From Rhodoplanes serenus (GTDB taxonomy: Bacteria > Pseudomonadota > Alphaproteobacteria > Rhizobiales > Xanthobacteraceae), in NCBI GenBank assembly GCA_009720755.1, contig WNKV01000007.1:186001-250000 (forward strand): 64,000 nt of DNA, in the 5' to 3' direction. Made by a program: the position numbers and the translations under genes. Below the pieces are notes generated by a model. It did no database searches, had not been told where the DNA came from, and saw nothing but the letters and a program-made list of their open reading frames with translations. Below, piece after piece: positions 44,218-54,145 of the stretch. Within the stretch, counting starts at the first letter, position 1; each line of letters starts with the position of its first letter.

Positions 44218-44645
44218 CAGGCTGGTTGCTCGACACCAACGTGTTGTCGGAGCTGCGGCGACCGCGGCCGAGCCGAGAGGTCGTCGCGTTCGTGTCGGCG
44301 CAACCGCTCGATCGTCTGCATGTCAGTATGGTCACCTTGGCGGAAATTCGGTTCGGCATCGAATGCGTCGCCGATCCGCACCGGCGAGCCGCCCTCGGCG
44401 ACTGGCTCACGCATCGGGTGCGGCCGATGTTCGAGGGACGGGTGCTTCCTGTCACTGAAGACGTAATGCTGAAATGGCGACTCCTGGTCGAGCAGGGCCG
44501 CAAGGCCGGTCACACCTTCTCGCAGCCCGACCTGATCATCGCAGCGACGGCGCTCGACAGCGGCCTGACGGTCGTATCCCGCGACACCCGCGAGTATCGC
44601 CGGGCGGGCGTGCCGGTGCTGAACCCCTGGTCCGAACGTCGGTGA
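44214..44645 (+). CDS. VapC/FitB-type PIN-domain toxin
   Basis: This 143-residue PIN ribonuclease starts at a GTG. The four acidic metal ligands are D7 (LLDTNVLSEL), E44 (LAEIRFGIE), D106 (SQPDLIIAATA) and D124 (VVSRDTREY). VapC proteins cleave structured RNA such as tRNA to stop growth; the antitoxin encoded just upstream should neutralise it. It is convergent with metW, nine bases apart. The pair sits between a lipoprotein gene and the metW-metX operon, so it looks inserted. Confidence 0.92.
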   Translation: MTGWLLDTNVLSELRRPRPSREVVAFVSAQPLDRLHVSMVTLAEIRFGIECVADPHRRAALGDWLTHRVRPMFEGRVLPVTEDVMLKWRLLVEQGRKAGHTFSQPDLIIAATALDSGLTVVSRDTREYRRAGVPVLNPWSERR

Positions 44646-44654
44646 CGTCCCGCG

Positions 44655-45320
44655 TCACCCCGGCTTGCGGCTGAGCACGAACACCGCCTGCTCGCCGAAC
44701 AGGTTCCAGAACCACCACGGGGCGTCGATCTTGAGCGCCGTGCCCCACGGATCGAGCGCCACCGCCTTCTCCATGCGGGCGCCCACCAGCGCGCACATGT
44801 CGTTGAAGTCCTTGATGGTGCAGAAGTGGATGTTGGGCGTGTCGTACCACGTCTCGGGCAGGTTGGCGGTGCGCGGCATCCGCCCGTAGAAGAGGAGCTG
44901 GAGGCGGATGCGCCAGTGGCCGAAATTCGGGAACGACACGATGGCGTGCCGGCCGATGCGCAGCATGTGCTCGATCACCTCGCGCGGCCGGCGCGTCGCC
45001 TGCAAGGTCTGCGACAGGATCACGTAGTCGAAGGCATCGTCCGGATAGGCCGAAAGGTCGGTGTCGGCGTCGCCCTGGACCACCGCGAGCCCCTTGGCGA
45101 CGCACTCGTTGACGCCCTCGCGCGACAGCTCGATGCCGCGGCCGTCGACCCCGCGCGCCTCCAGCAGGCGCAACAGCTCGCCGTCGCCGCAGCCGACGTC
45201 GAGCACCCGCGAGCCCGGCTCCACCATCTCGGAGACCATCAGCAGGTCGACGCGGGCGCCGCCGGGACCGCGCACGGTCTCGGCCATGGTGAGGTCGCGC
45301 GGCGCGCGGGACAGCATCAT
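44655..45320 (-). CDS. metW: Methionine biosynthesis protein MetW
   Basis: This 221-residue protein has a SAM-methyltransferase-like fold: VLDVGCGDGELLRLLEARG at about 39-57, GIELSREGVNECVAKGL, DADTDLSAYPDDAFDYVILSQTLQ, and the typical MetW segments SFPNFGHWRIRLQLLFYGRMP and TPNIHFCTIKDF. MetW works with MetX; in related bacteria it is needed for full homoserine acetyltransferase function. The ATG at 45320 follows GAGGA. It is 57 bases downstream of metX in the same direction. Confidence 0.95.
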   Translation of the reverse strand: MMLSRAPRDLTMAETVRGPGGARVDLLMVSEMVEPGSRVLDVGCGDGELLRLLEARGVDGRGIELSREGVNECVAKGLAVVQGDADTDLSAYPDDAFDYVILSQTLQATRRPREVIEHMLRIGRHAIVSFPNFGHWRIRLQLLFYGRMPRTANLPETWYDTPNIHFCTIKDFNDMCALVGARMEKAVALDPWGTALKIDAPWWFWNLFGEQAVFVLSRKPG

Positions 45321-45377
45321 GGCGAGATCCTCACGGTCGAGGTGCGGCGCGGCGGCCGGTCCGTCATCGCGCGGCCC

Positions 45378-46565
45378 TCAGGTGGGGAGGCCGCGGGCGC
45401 GGCCGGCGGAGTCGAGGAAGCCGCGGACGATGCCGATCAGCTCCGGCTCGTCGAGCAGGAAGGCGTCGTGGCCCTTGTCGGTCTCGATCTCGGCGAAGGA
45501 GACGCGGGCGCCGCCGGCGTTGAGCGCATGCACGATGGCGCGTGAGTCCGAGGTCGGGAACAGCCAGTCGCTGGTGAACGAGATGACGCAGAAGCGGGTG
45601 CGGGTGCCCCGGAAGGCGTTGGCCAGCACCCCGCCGTGATCGGCGGCGAGGTCGAAATAGTCCATCGCCCGGGTGAGGTAGAGATAGCTGTTGGCGTCGA
45701 AGCGCTCGACGAAGGTCGAGCCCTGGTGGCGCAGATAGCTCTCGACCTCGAAGTCGGCGTCGAACGAGAAGGTCGGGTTGTCGCGATCCTGGAAGCGCCG
45801 GCCGAACTTGCGGTGCAGCGCCGTGTCGGACAGGTAGGTGATGTGGGCGCCCATGCGGGCGACCGACAGGCCGCGCCGGGGACTCGTCCCCTCGACGAAA
45901 TAGCGCCCGTTCTTCCACTCCGGATCGGCCATCACGGCCTGGCGGCCGACCTCGTGGAAGGCGATGTTCTGGGCCGAGTGGCGGGTCGCGGTGGCGATCG
46001 GCAGGGCCGAGAACACCCGGTCCGGATAGCTCGCGCACCACTCGATGACCTGCATGCCGCCCATCGAGCCGCCGGCGACCGCGAACAGCGTGTCGATGCC
46101 GAGGTGGTCGAGCAGCATGGTCTGGGCCCGCACCATGTCCTTGATGGTGATGACCGGGAAGTCGAGCCCGTAGGGCTCGCCGGTGGCCGGGTTGGTCGAG
46201 GACGGGCCGGAGGTGCCCATGCAGCCGCCGACCACGTTGGAGCAGATGACGAAGTAGCGGTTGGTGTCGATCGGCCGGCCGGGGCCGACCATGATGTCCC
46301 ACCAGCCGCCCTTGCCGGTCACCGGATGCACGTTGCCGACGTGCTGATCGCCGGTCAGGGCGTGGCAGATCAGGACGGCGTTGCTCTTGGCCGGGTTGAG
46401 CGTCCCGTAGGTCTGGTAGGCCACCTGGAAGGGCGACAGGGCGACGCCGGAGTCGAGCCGCAGGGGCTTGTCCGGCCCGAACACGGCGAGCTGCGAACGC
46501 GGGCGGTCGGCCTCGCGCACGAGCACCGGCAGCTTGGTCTCGGCCTTGGCGGGGGTGGTGGTCAT
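45378..46565 (-). CDS. metX: Homoserine O-acetyltransferase
   Basis: This 395-residue alpha/beta hydrolase acetylates homoserine from acetyl-CoA at the start of methionine synthesis. The nucleophile S167 is in [13 protein letters not shown]; other signatures are [49 protein letters not shown] and the catalytic H in [13 protein letters not shown]. The ATG at 46565 gives [13 protein letters not shown]. An upstream extension exists in frame but runs through the promoter region. It forms an operon with metW. Confidence 0.95.
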   Translation of the reverse strand: MTTTPAKAETKLPVLVREADRPRSQLAVFGPDKPLRLDSGVALSPFQVAYQTYGTLNPAKSNAVLICHALTGDQHVGNVHPVTGKGGWWDIMVGPGRPIDTNRYFVICSNVVGGCMGTSGPSSTNPATGEPYGLDFPVITIKDMVRAQTMLLDHLGIDTLFAVAGGSMGGMQVIEWCASYPDRVFSALPIATATRHSAQNIAFHEVGRQAVMADPEWKNGRYFVEGTSPRRGLSVARMGAHITYLSDTALHRKFGRRFQDRDNPTFSFDADFEVESYLRHQGSTFVERFDANSYLYLTRAMDYFDLAADHGGVLANAFRGTRTRFCVISFTSDWLFPTSDSRAIVHALNAGGARVSFAEIETDKGHDAFLLDEPELIGIVRGFLDSAGRARGLPT

Positions 46566-46993
46566 CGGGGTCCGGTCGGTCTCCGGGGTGGCGCCGTGGT
46601 CGATCCGCCCATGGTCGGTGCACTCATCGCCGCTGCGCACACCTCGGCTGCATTCGTTGTCGATGCTCGCATCGTCGATGCAAATCGGGCCTTGGGCAAG
46701 CCGGCCCACGGCCACGGCGGCGCCCGGGCGGCGACACGGGCCGGGCTTACATAGGGCGGAGCGGCGTCCTGTCAATGTTTTCTTTGCGTTCGCGCCGACA
46801 GCAAATTATCAACCTTGTCCGAGAGATGCCGGCCCGGGGGCGGGGGACGGCACGCTGTCCCGGCGCCGTCCCGGCGCTGGCTCGGCGGCCCGCGCGTGCC
46901 GCCGCCGCCCGGCGCTCCCGCCCGGCCTCCTCGCGGTGGGGTCCCCGCCGCCGTCCCGGTGTCGTCCTTCGAATGCCTGTGGAACCGTTGCTC
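46566..46993. other. Intergenic region between metX and the chorismate mutase gene
   Basis: These 428 bases hold the metX promoter at 46748-46775. The leader of about 175 bases between that promoter and metX contains a GC-rich hairpin (gcccgg pairing with cccgggc) and short gcatcgac repeats. I searched by eye for SAM-II riboswitch core elements and found none. The plus-strand side ahead of chorismate mutase is GC-rich without a clear promoter. Confidence 0.55.
46748..46775 (-). promoter_or_regulatory. Sigma-70-type promoter for metX-metW
   Basis: On the minus strand TTGACA (46775-46770) and TATGTA (46753-46748) are separated by 16 bases. The -35 is a perfect consensus match and the -10 matches at four of six. 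The start of transcription would be near 46741, giving a leader of about 175 bases before the metX ATG. Confidence 0.6.
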
Positions 46994-47848
46994 ATGGCCT
47001 CCCCCGACGTCTCGCTCCCCGCCCTGCGTGCCGACATCGACCGCATCGACGAGGCGATGCACCGCCTGCTGATGGAGCGCGGCGAGATCATCGCCCGGCT
47101 GATCGAGGTGAAGCGCACGGCCGAGACCGGCTCGGCGTTCCGCCCGGCCCGCGAGGCCGACATGATGCGCCGGCTGGTCGAGCGCCACCGGGGCATTCTC
47201 CCGCTCGACACCGCCGAGAGCATCCTGCGGGTGATCATCGCCACCTTCACGTATGTGCAGGCGCCGTATCGGGTGCATGCGGACCTCTCCACCGGCGAGG
47301 CCGCGATGCGCGACAGCGCCCGCTTCCATTTCGGCTTCACGGTGCCGTTCCAGGGCCATCTCGGCATCGCCGGGGTGATCGCGGCGCTGGCCCGGAATCC
47401 CGGCGATCTCGGCCTGGTGCCGGCCGCCACTCCGGCGGGCGGCGCCTGGTGGACCGCGCTGGAGGAGCCGGACGCCCCCAAGATCATCGCCCGGCTGCCC
47501 TTCGTCGAGCGGGCCGATCATCCGGCCGGCCTGCCGGTGTTCGCCATCGCGCGGCCCCACCCGGATGCGCTGGTCACCGAGGTGACGCTGCACAGCATCC
47601 GGGTCTCCGGCTGGAGCCTCAAGGCCGCCCAGGCGGCCGGCATGCTGGCCGACGTGGTGGCGGTGCCGGACGGCGCCTTCGACGGCGCCGCCCTGCTGGT
47701 CTCGGTGCCGGCCGGCCGCTCGGTCGATGCGGTGGTGGCTGCCCTGGTCGGCGCCGGCGCTTCGGTGCGTGCACAGACCCTCGTCGGCGGCCACGCGACC
47801 CGCTATACCGTGTCGGCGGACGGCGCCCCGGCCCCGGCCGGGCGCTGA
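46994..47848 (+). CDS. Chorismate mutase with C-terminal extension
   Basis: This 284-residue protein begins with an AroQ-type chorismate mutase domain (about 1-90: LPALRADIDRIDEAMHRLLMERGEIIARLIEVKR, read as two halves around the helix-1 R and the K of EVKR). The remaining 190 residues (HFGFTVPFQGHLGIAGVIAAL and on) resemble a degenerate periplasmic-binding or prephenate-dehydratase-like region that I cannot assign. It converts chorismate to prephenate. The position before hisC and tyrA makes a tyrosine/phenylalanine module. The ATG at 46994 is the most likely start; one seven codons earlier is possible. Confidence 0.85.
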   Translation: MASPDVSLPALRADIDRIDEAMHRLLMERGEIIARLIEVKRTAETGSAFRPAREADMMRRLVERHRGILPLDTAESILRVIIATFTYVQAPYRVHADLSTGEAAMRDSARFHFGFTVPFQGHLGIAGVIAALARNPGDLGLVPAATPAGGAWWTALEEPDAPKIIARLPFVERADHPAGLPVFAIARPHPDALVTEVTLHSIRVSGWSLKAAQAAGMLADVVAVPDGAFDGAALLVSVPAGRSVDAVVAALVGAGASVRAQTLVGGHATRYTVSADGAPAPAGR

Positions 47849-47908
47849 CCGTCGCGCCCCGTCCCGCAAACGGGCCGGCGCGTCCTCACCCCTGCTGGTC
47901 CGAAGCCG

Positions 47909-49012
47909 ATGTCCAACTCCCGTCCGCAACCGCGCCCCGGTGTCCTGTCGATCTCGCCCTACGTGCCGGGCAAGAGCGGCGCCCCCGGCGTCGCCAAGGT
48001 GTTCAAGCTGTCGTCGAACGAATCGCCGCTGGGGCCGAGCCCGAAGGCGATCGCCGCCTACCGGGGCGTCGGCGAGCACCTGGAGGATTATCCGGACGGC
48101 GCCGCCACCCGGCTGCGCGAAGCGATCGGGCGCGTCTATGGGCTCGATCCCGCCCGCATCGTCTGCGGGGCCGGCTCCGACGATCTCCTCAACCTCATCG
48201 CGCGGGCCTATCTGGCCGATGGCGACGAGGCGATCCACACCACCCACGGCTTCCTGGTCTATCCGATCGCCACGCTCGGCACCGGCGCCAAGCCGGTGGT
48301 GGCCGCCGAGAAGAACCTGACCACCGATGTCGACGCCATCCTGGCGGCGGTGACGCCGCGCACCAAGGTGGTGTTCCTCGCCAACCCCAACAATCCGACC
48401 GGGACCTACATCCCCTACGACGAGGTGAAGCGGCTGCAGCGCGGCCTGCGGCCCGACATCCTGCTGGTGCTCGACGCGGCCTACGCCGAATACGTGCGCC
48501 GCAACGATTACGCCACCGGGCTCGAGCTCGTCGCCGAGAACGACAACGTGGTGATGTGCCGGACCTTCTCGAAGATCCACGCGCTCGCGGCGCTGCGCCT
48601 CGGCTGGATGGTCGGACCGGCCCATGTGGTCGACGCCGTCAACCGCATCCGCGGGCCGTTCAACGTCAACGCGCCGGCCATCGAGGCCGGCATCGCGGCC
48701 GTCGAGGACGCCGAGCACATCGAGCGGTCGCGGCAGCACAACGAGCGGTGGCTGCCCTGGCTGACCGAGGAGATCGGCAAGCTCGGCCTGACCGTGACGC
48801 CGAGCGTCGCCAACTTCATCCTGATCCATTTCCCCGGCACCGACGGCAAGACGGCGACGGCCGCCGACGCCTTCCTGACGGCGCGTGGGCTGGTGCTGCG
48901 CTCGGTCGCCGGCTACGGCCTGCCCAATGCGCTGCGCATGAGCATCGGCACCGAGGAGGCCAATCGCCTCCTGGTCGCCGCACTCGGCGAGTTCATGGGC
49001 GCGACGGTGTGA
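47909..49012 (+). CDS. hisC: Histidinol-phosphate / aromatic aminotransferase
   Basis: This 367-residue class I/II PLP aminotransferase has the HisC signatures: [16 protein letters not shown] near residue 31, [34 protein letters not shown], and the PLP lysine K222 in [15 protein letters not shown]. It can transaminate imidazole acetol phosphate in histidine synthesis and often also aromatic keto acids. Because it sits between chorismate mutase and tyrA, an aromatic role is likely here. It is 60 bases after the mutase gene. Confidence 0.94.
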   Translation: MSNSRPQPRPGVLSISPYVPGKSGAPGVAKVFKLSSNESPLGPSPKAIAAYRGVGEHLEDYPDGAATRLREAIGRVYGLDPARIVCGAGSDDLLNLIARAYLADGDEAIHTTHGFLVYPIATLGTGAKPVVAAEKNLTTDVDAILAAVTPRTKVVFLANPNNPTGTYIPYDEVKRLQRGLRPDILLVLDAAYAEYVRRNDYATGLELVAENDNVVMCRTFSKIHALAALRLGWMVGPAHVVDAVNRIRGPFNVNAPAIEAGIAAVEDAEHIERSRQHNERWLPWLTEEIGKLGLTVTPSVANFILIHFPGTDGKTATAADAFLTARGLVLRSVAGYGLPNALRMSIGTEEANRLLVAALGEFMGATV

Positions 49013-49048
49013 TCGACGCTGTCGGCCATCGAGGCTCTCGGCAGCGGT

Positions 49049-49177
49049 TCTCCCTCTCCCCGTCCACGGGGAGAGGGTCGGGGTGAGGGGCGATCTGGTC
49101 CTGCCGCGACGTCCCCTCACCCGGAGCCCGCGCGATGCTCGCGCGGACTCCGACCTCTCCCCGCTCGCGGGGAGAGG
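49049..49177. repeat. Intergenic CTCTCCCC palindrome pair
   Basis: Two hairpins, ctccccgtccacggggag around 49053-49074 and cctctccccgctcgcggggagagg in two arms at 49154-49177, are linked by about 75 bases that include cccctcacccggagcccg. This is a common dispersed repeat in Hyphomicrobiales. It sits between hisC and tyrA and could reduce transcription into tyrA. Confidence 0.75.
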
Positions 49178-49244
49178 TGAAGCGCCGATCGGTCCGTAAC
49201 GGGTCGAGCATCGGAACGACGGAACGACGGACGACGGCTCGGAC

Positions 49245-50204
49245 ATGACCGCACCTCTCTTCAATCGCATGGCGCTGATCGGCGTCGGTCTGATCGGCTC
49301 CTCGATCGCCCGGGCGGCGCGCGCCCAGGGGCTGGTGCGCAGCATCGTGGCGACCGCCCGCTCGGTGGAGACCCGCGCGCGGGTCGCCGAGCTCGGCATT
49401 GCCGACCGGGTGGTCGATTCGAACCTCGCCGCCGTCGAGGGGGCGGATCTCGTCATCCTGTGCATCCCGGTCGGCCAGTGCGGCGCCGTCGCCGAGGAGA
49501 TCGCGCCGCGGCTCGCGCCTGGCGCCATCCTGTCCGATGTCGGCTCGGTCAAGGCGGCGATCGTGCGCGACGTCGGCCCACATGTACCGGCCGACGTTCA
49601 TTTCGTGCCGGCCCATCCGGTCGCCGGCACCGAGAACTCGGGACCGGACGCCGGCTTCGCCGAGCTGTTCATCAATCGCTGGTGCATCCTGACGCCGCCG
49701 GAGGGCACCGACCCGGGCGCCACCGACAGGCTCGCCACCTTCTGGAGCGCGCTCGGCGCCAATGTCGAGACGATGACCCCGGAGCACCACGACCTGGTGC
49801 TCGCCATCACCAGCCATCTGCCGCACCTGATCGCCTATACGATCGTCGGCACCGCCGACGAGCTGGAGCAGGTGACGCGCTCCGAGGTGCTGAAGTTCTC
49901 GGCCGGCGGCTTCCGCGACTTCACCCGCATCGCGGCGTCCGATCCGACCATGTGGCGCGACGTGTTCCTCGCCAACAAGGACGCCGTGCTGGAGATGCTC
50001 GGCACCTTCAGCGAGGATCTGGCGACGCTGACGCGGGCGATCCGGCGCGGCGACGGCGACACGCTGTTCGAGCTGTTCACGCGGACGCGGGCGATCCGCC
50101 GCGGCATCGTGTCGATCGGCCAGGATGCGGACACCCCGGATTTCGGCCGCCCGCACGACAAGCTGCCGCCGCTGCCGCGGCCCTACATGGCGGACGGCGA
50201 GTAG
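49245..50204 (+). CDS. tyrA: Prephenate/arogenate dehydrogenase family protein
   Basis: This 319-residue NAD(P)-dependent enzyme performs the oxidative step of tyrosine synthesis. The Rossmann loop GVGLIGSSIARAAR is at about 13-26. The conserved LSDVGSVKAAIV, PAHPVAGTENSGPDAG and the catalytic His regions (TPEHHDLVLAITSHLPHLIAY) follow. A helical dimer domain ends with DFTRIAASDPTMWRDVFLANK. The preference for prephenate or arogenate cannot be read from sequence. It is separated from hisC by a palindromic repeat. Confidence 0.94.
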   Translation: MTAPLFNRMALIGVGLIGSSIARAARAQGLVRSIVATARSVETRARVAELGIADRVVDSNLAAVEGADLVILCIPVGQCGAVAEEIAPRLAPGAILSDVGSVKAAIVRDVGPHVPADVHFVPAHPVAGTENSGPDAGFAELFINRWCILTPPEGTDPGATDRLATFWSALGANVETMTPEHHDLVLAITSHLPHLIAYTIVGTADELEQVTRSEVLKFSAGGFRDFTRIAASDPTMWRDVFLANKDAVLEMLGTFSEDLATLTRAIRRGDGDTLFELFTRTRAIRRGIVSIGQDADTPDFGRPHDKLPPLPRPYMADGE

Positions 50205-50246
50205 GCGGCCGCCGAGGCAGGGGGTGTGCCCCGCGGCACGCCTTCG

Positions 50247-50261
50247 TTAACCCCCCGTTAA
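50247..50261 (+). promoter_or_regulatory. Perfect CtrA-type box
   Basis: The sequence TTAA-ccccccg-TTAA, followed by C, matches the CtrA consensus TTAA-N7-TTAAC exactly. It lies 47 bases before the ATG of the 391-residue gene. In this GC-rich DNA two TTAA tetramers with exact 7-base spacing are unlikely by chance. Regulation by CtrA is inferred. Confidence 0.65.
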
Positions 50262-50308
50262 CCATCCTGAACGAAATCTTGCCTCCACACTCTCGCGGTG
50301 AGGCGGCC

Positions 50309-51484
50309 ATGTCGGCGGTGATCGGGGCGGGCGTCGCATCCCTCCTGGGCCAGACTTTCTCGGGCCAGGCGGCCGGCGCGTACGGGCAGAGGACCGTCAC
50401 GCGCACGGTCGATGCCGGCGGGACGGCCGGTGCGACGAGCACGTCCGCGGCCGGGCAGGATCGCGGCGGCGCCACCGCCCTCAGCCTGTCGGCCGAGGCG
50501 CGGGCCTACCTCGCCACCATGGCGTCGAGCGCCGACGCGACGCAGAGCGCCGCGGCACGCGAGAAGGCGACCGCGGCGCGCGGCTGGTTCGACGCGCAGT
50601 ATGCCCGTCTCGGCATCGGCTCGGCGCTGGTGAACGGCCAGACCGCCGTCGACTTCTCCAAGCAGGACAGGGCGACGCTCGCCGTGGTGGCGGCCGGCAC
50701 CGCCGAGCTGTTCTCGGCCGACGAGCGCCAGGCCGCCGGCGCGGCGCTCCAGGCCCGCTTCGATGCCGCCCTGATGCCGCATGCGGTCATCGCGCGCCAC
50801 ACCGGCGACTATGCCGGCCTCTATGCGGCGGCGGCCGACTATCTCGGCGGGGCCGGGGCCGAGGAGCGCGCCACCACCACCTTCACGCTGCAAAGCAAGG
50901 CGGTGGCCGAGGGGCTCGCCGCGGCCCGCGCGGCGTTCGGCCGGGCGCCGGCGACCGGCAACGCCAACGATCCGGTCCGTGCTCTCCTGGACCGCACCGC
51001 CGCGACGCCCGCCACCAAGCCGCCGGCCGGCGCCAGCGCCGCCACGGTGGCGAGCGCCGCCCGCACCATGCTCGATGCGCAGGCCGCCCGGGCGCGCGAC
51101 GCCGGCACCGAGCTGGTGTTCGACGCCACCCGGCAGAGCGGCCAGAAGGCCGACTTCGGCCCGTTCGAGAACCGTACTCTCGCCGCCATCGTGCAGAATG
51201 TCGGCGACGCGTTCTCGCCCGAGGAGGTGCGCGCCGCGCGTGCCGAGCTCAGTCAGCGCACCCGCACCGGCCTGCTCGACGCCTTCACCAAGGCGGACGG
51301 CGATCCGATGAGCCGCAACGCCGCGCTGCTCGGGCAATATCTCTCGATGAGCGGCGAGGAGCGCGCCGTGCTCGGCTTCGGCCAGGACTACGCCGACGGC
51401 ATCCTGGCGAACCACCGGCTGCTGTCGTCGTTGCAGGGCCTCTTGGGCGGCGGCGACGGAGCGAGCCTCCTGTCCTACATCTGA
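50309..51484 (+). CDS. Unknown protein, probably CtrA-regulated
   Basis: This encodes 391 residues from the ATG at 50309 (GAGG six bases upstream). No signal peptide or membrane helix is evident. It is Ala-rich and mainly helical, with ATALSLSAEARAYLATMASS near residue 50, NGQTAVDFSKQDRATLAVVA, a repeated theme LFSADERQAAGAALQARF and AFSPEEVRAARAELSQR, and a C-terminal LSMSGEERAVLGFGQDY. The two SADER/SPEEV segments suggest an internal duplication. I do not recognise the family; a flagellum- or cell-cycle-linked role is suggested only by the CtrA box. Confidence 0.75.
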   Translation: MSAVIGAGVASLLGQTFSGQAAGAYGQRTVTRTVDAGGTAGATSTSAAGQDRGGATALSLSAEARAYLATMASSADATQSAAAREKATAARGWFDAQYARLGIGSALVNGQTAVDFSKQDRATLAVVAAGTAELFSADERQAAGAALQARFDAALMPHAVIARHTGDYAGLYAAAADYLGGAGAEERATTTFTLQSKAVAEGLAAARAAFGRAPATGNANDPVRALLDRTAATPATKPPAGASAATVASAARTMLDAQAARARDAGTELVFDATRQSGQKADFGPFENRTLAAIVQNVGDAFSPEEVRAARAELSQRTRTGLLDAFTKADGDPMSRNAALLGQYLSMSGEERAVLGFGQDYADGILANHRLLSSLQGLLGGGDGASLLSYI

Positions 51485-51613
51485 TGCATCCGAGGGTCGG
51501 CGCGACACCGTCGGCCGGGACGCAGCGTCGCAGAAATACCGCTCGGCGCCGCCGGAACGGGCGTGAGCCGTCGCCGTTGACGGGGTGACGCAACGAACAC
51601 TCCGGAGGCGACG

Positions 51614-51688
51614 ATGCCGATCATTTTGTGGTGGCTGGGCGTGCCGCTCAGCCTGGTTCTCGTGCTGTGGCTGGTGGGCGTGATCTGA
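51614..51688 (+). CDS. 24-residue hydrophobic microprotein
   Basis: This frame encodes 24 residues: MPIILWWLGVPL followed by a strongly hydrophobic SLVLVLWLVGVI, ending in TGA. A GGAGG site lies seven bases before the ATG (tccggaggcgacg), better than for many long genes here. The peptide should span the membrane once. Very short membrane proteins of this kind are known in Hyphomicrobiales, but I cannot name a family. It lies in the gap between the 391-residue gene and ygiQ. Confidence 0.55.
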   Translation: MPIILWWLGVPLSLVLVLWLVGVI

Positions 51689-51821
51689 TCCGGATGCGGC
51701 CCCCAGAATACGGCCACCAGCTCCCGTCATGAGCGGACGATGATCCGCTCCTCCATCCTCGCCATCCACTCTCCCGGCGAGATGGAGGGGCGGATCGCGC
51801 TTTGGGGGCCGGTCCGGCCAC

Positions 51822-51862
51822 GATGGTCACGACGATGATGACGACGACGATGATGACAACAC
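51822..51862. repeat. GAT/GAC trinucleotide-rich tract
   Basis: The tract acgatggtcacgacgatgatgacgacgacgatgatgac is built almost only from acg, atg and gac triplets. It ends about 64 bases before the ygiQ ATG. Such a tract can change length by slippage and would alter the ygiQ leader. Confidence 0.65.
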
Positions 51863-51925
51863 GTTCGTGTCAGCCGGTGCGTGGCCGCGGTTGAACTCGC
51901 CGGCGCGGGCCTTTAAGCCTCGGGC

Positions 51926-54013
<2,088 letters not shown>

Positions 54014-54145
54014 TGCGGTGCGGAACCGGCGACGTGACAGACGCCGCGTCATCCCGCTCTCGCGATGCGGAACGGTCCGCCATCGTTCAGCCATAGGTTT
54101 TGCCGTATCCTGCCGGCGCGCATCATGGAAACAATGGGGGGCTCC

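Noticed and set aside
46566..46750. SAM-II riboswitch upstream of metX
   Set aside because: The expected conserved core and pseudoknot partners could not be found by eye; the promoter and leader are reported without this claim.
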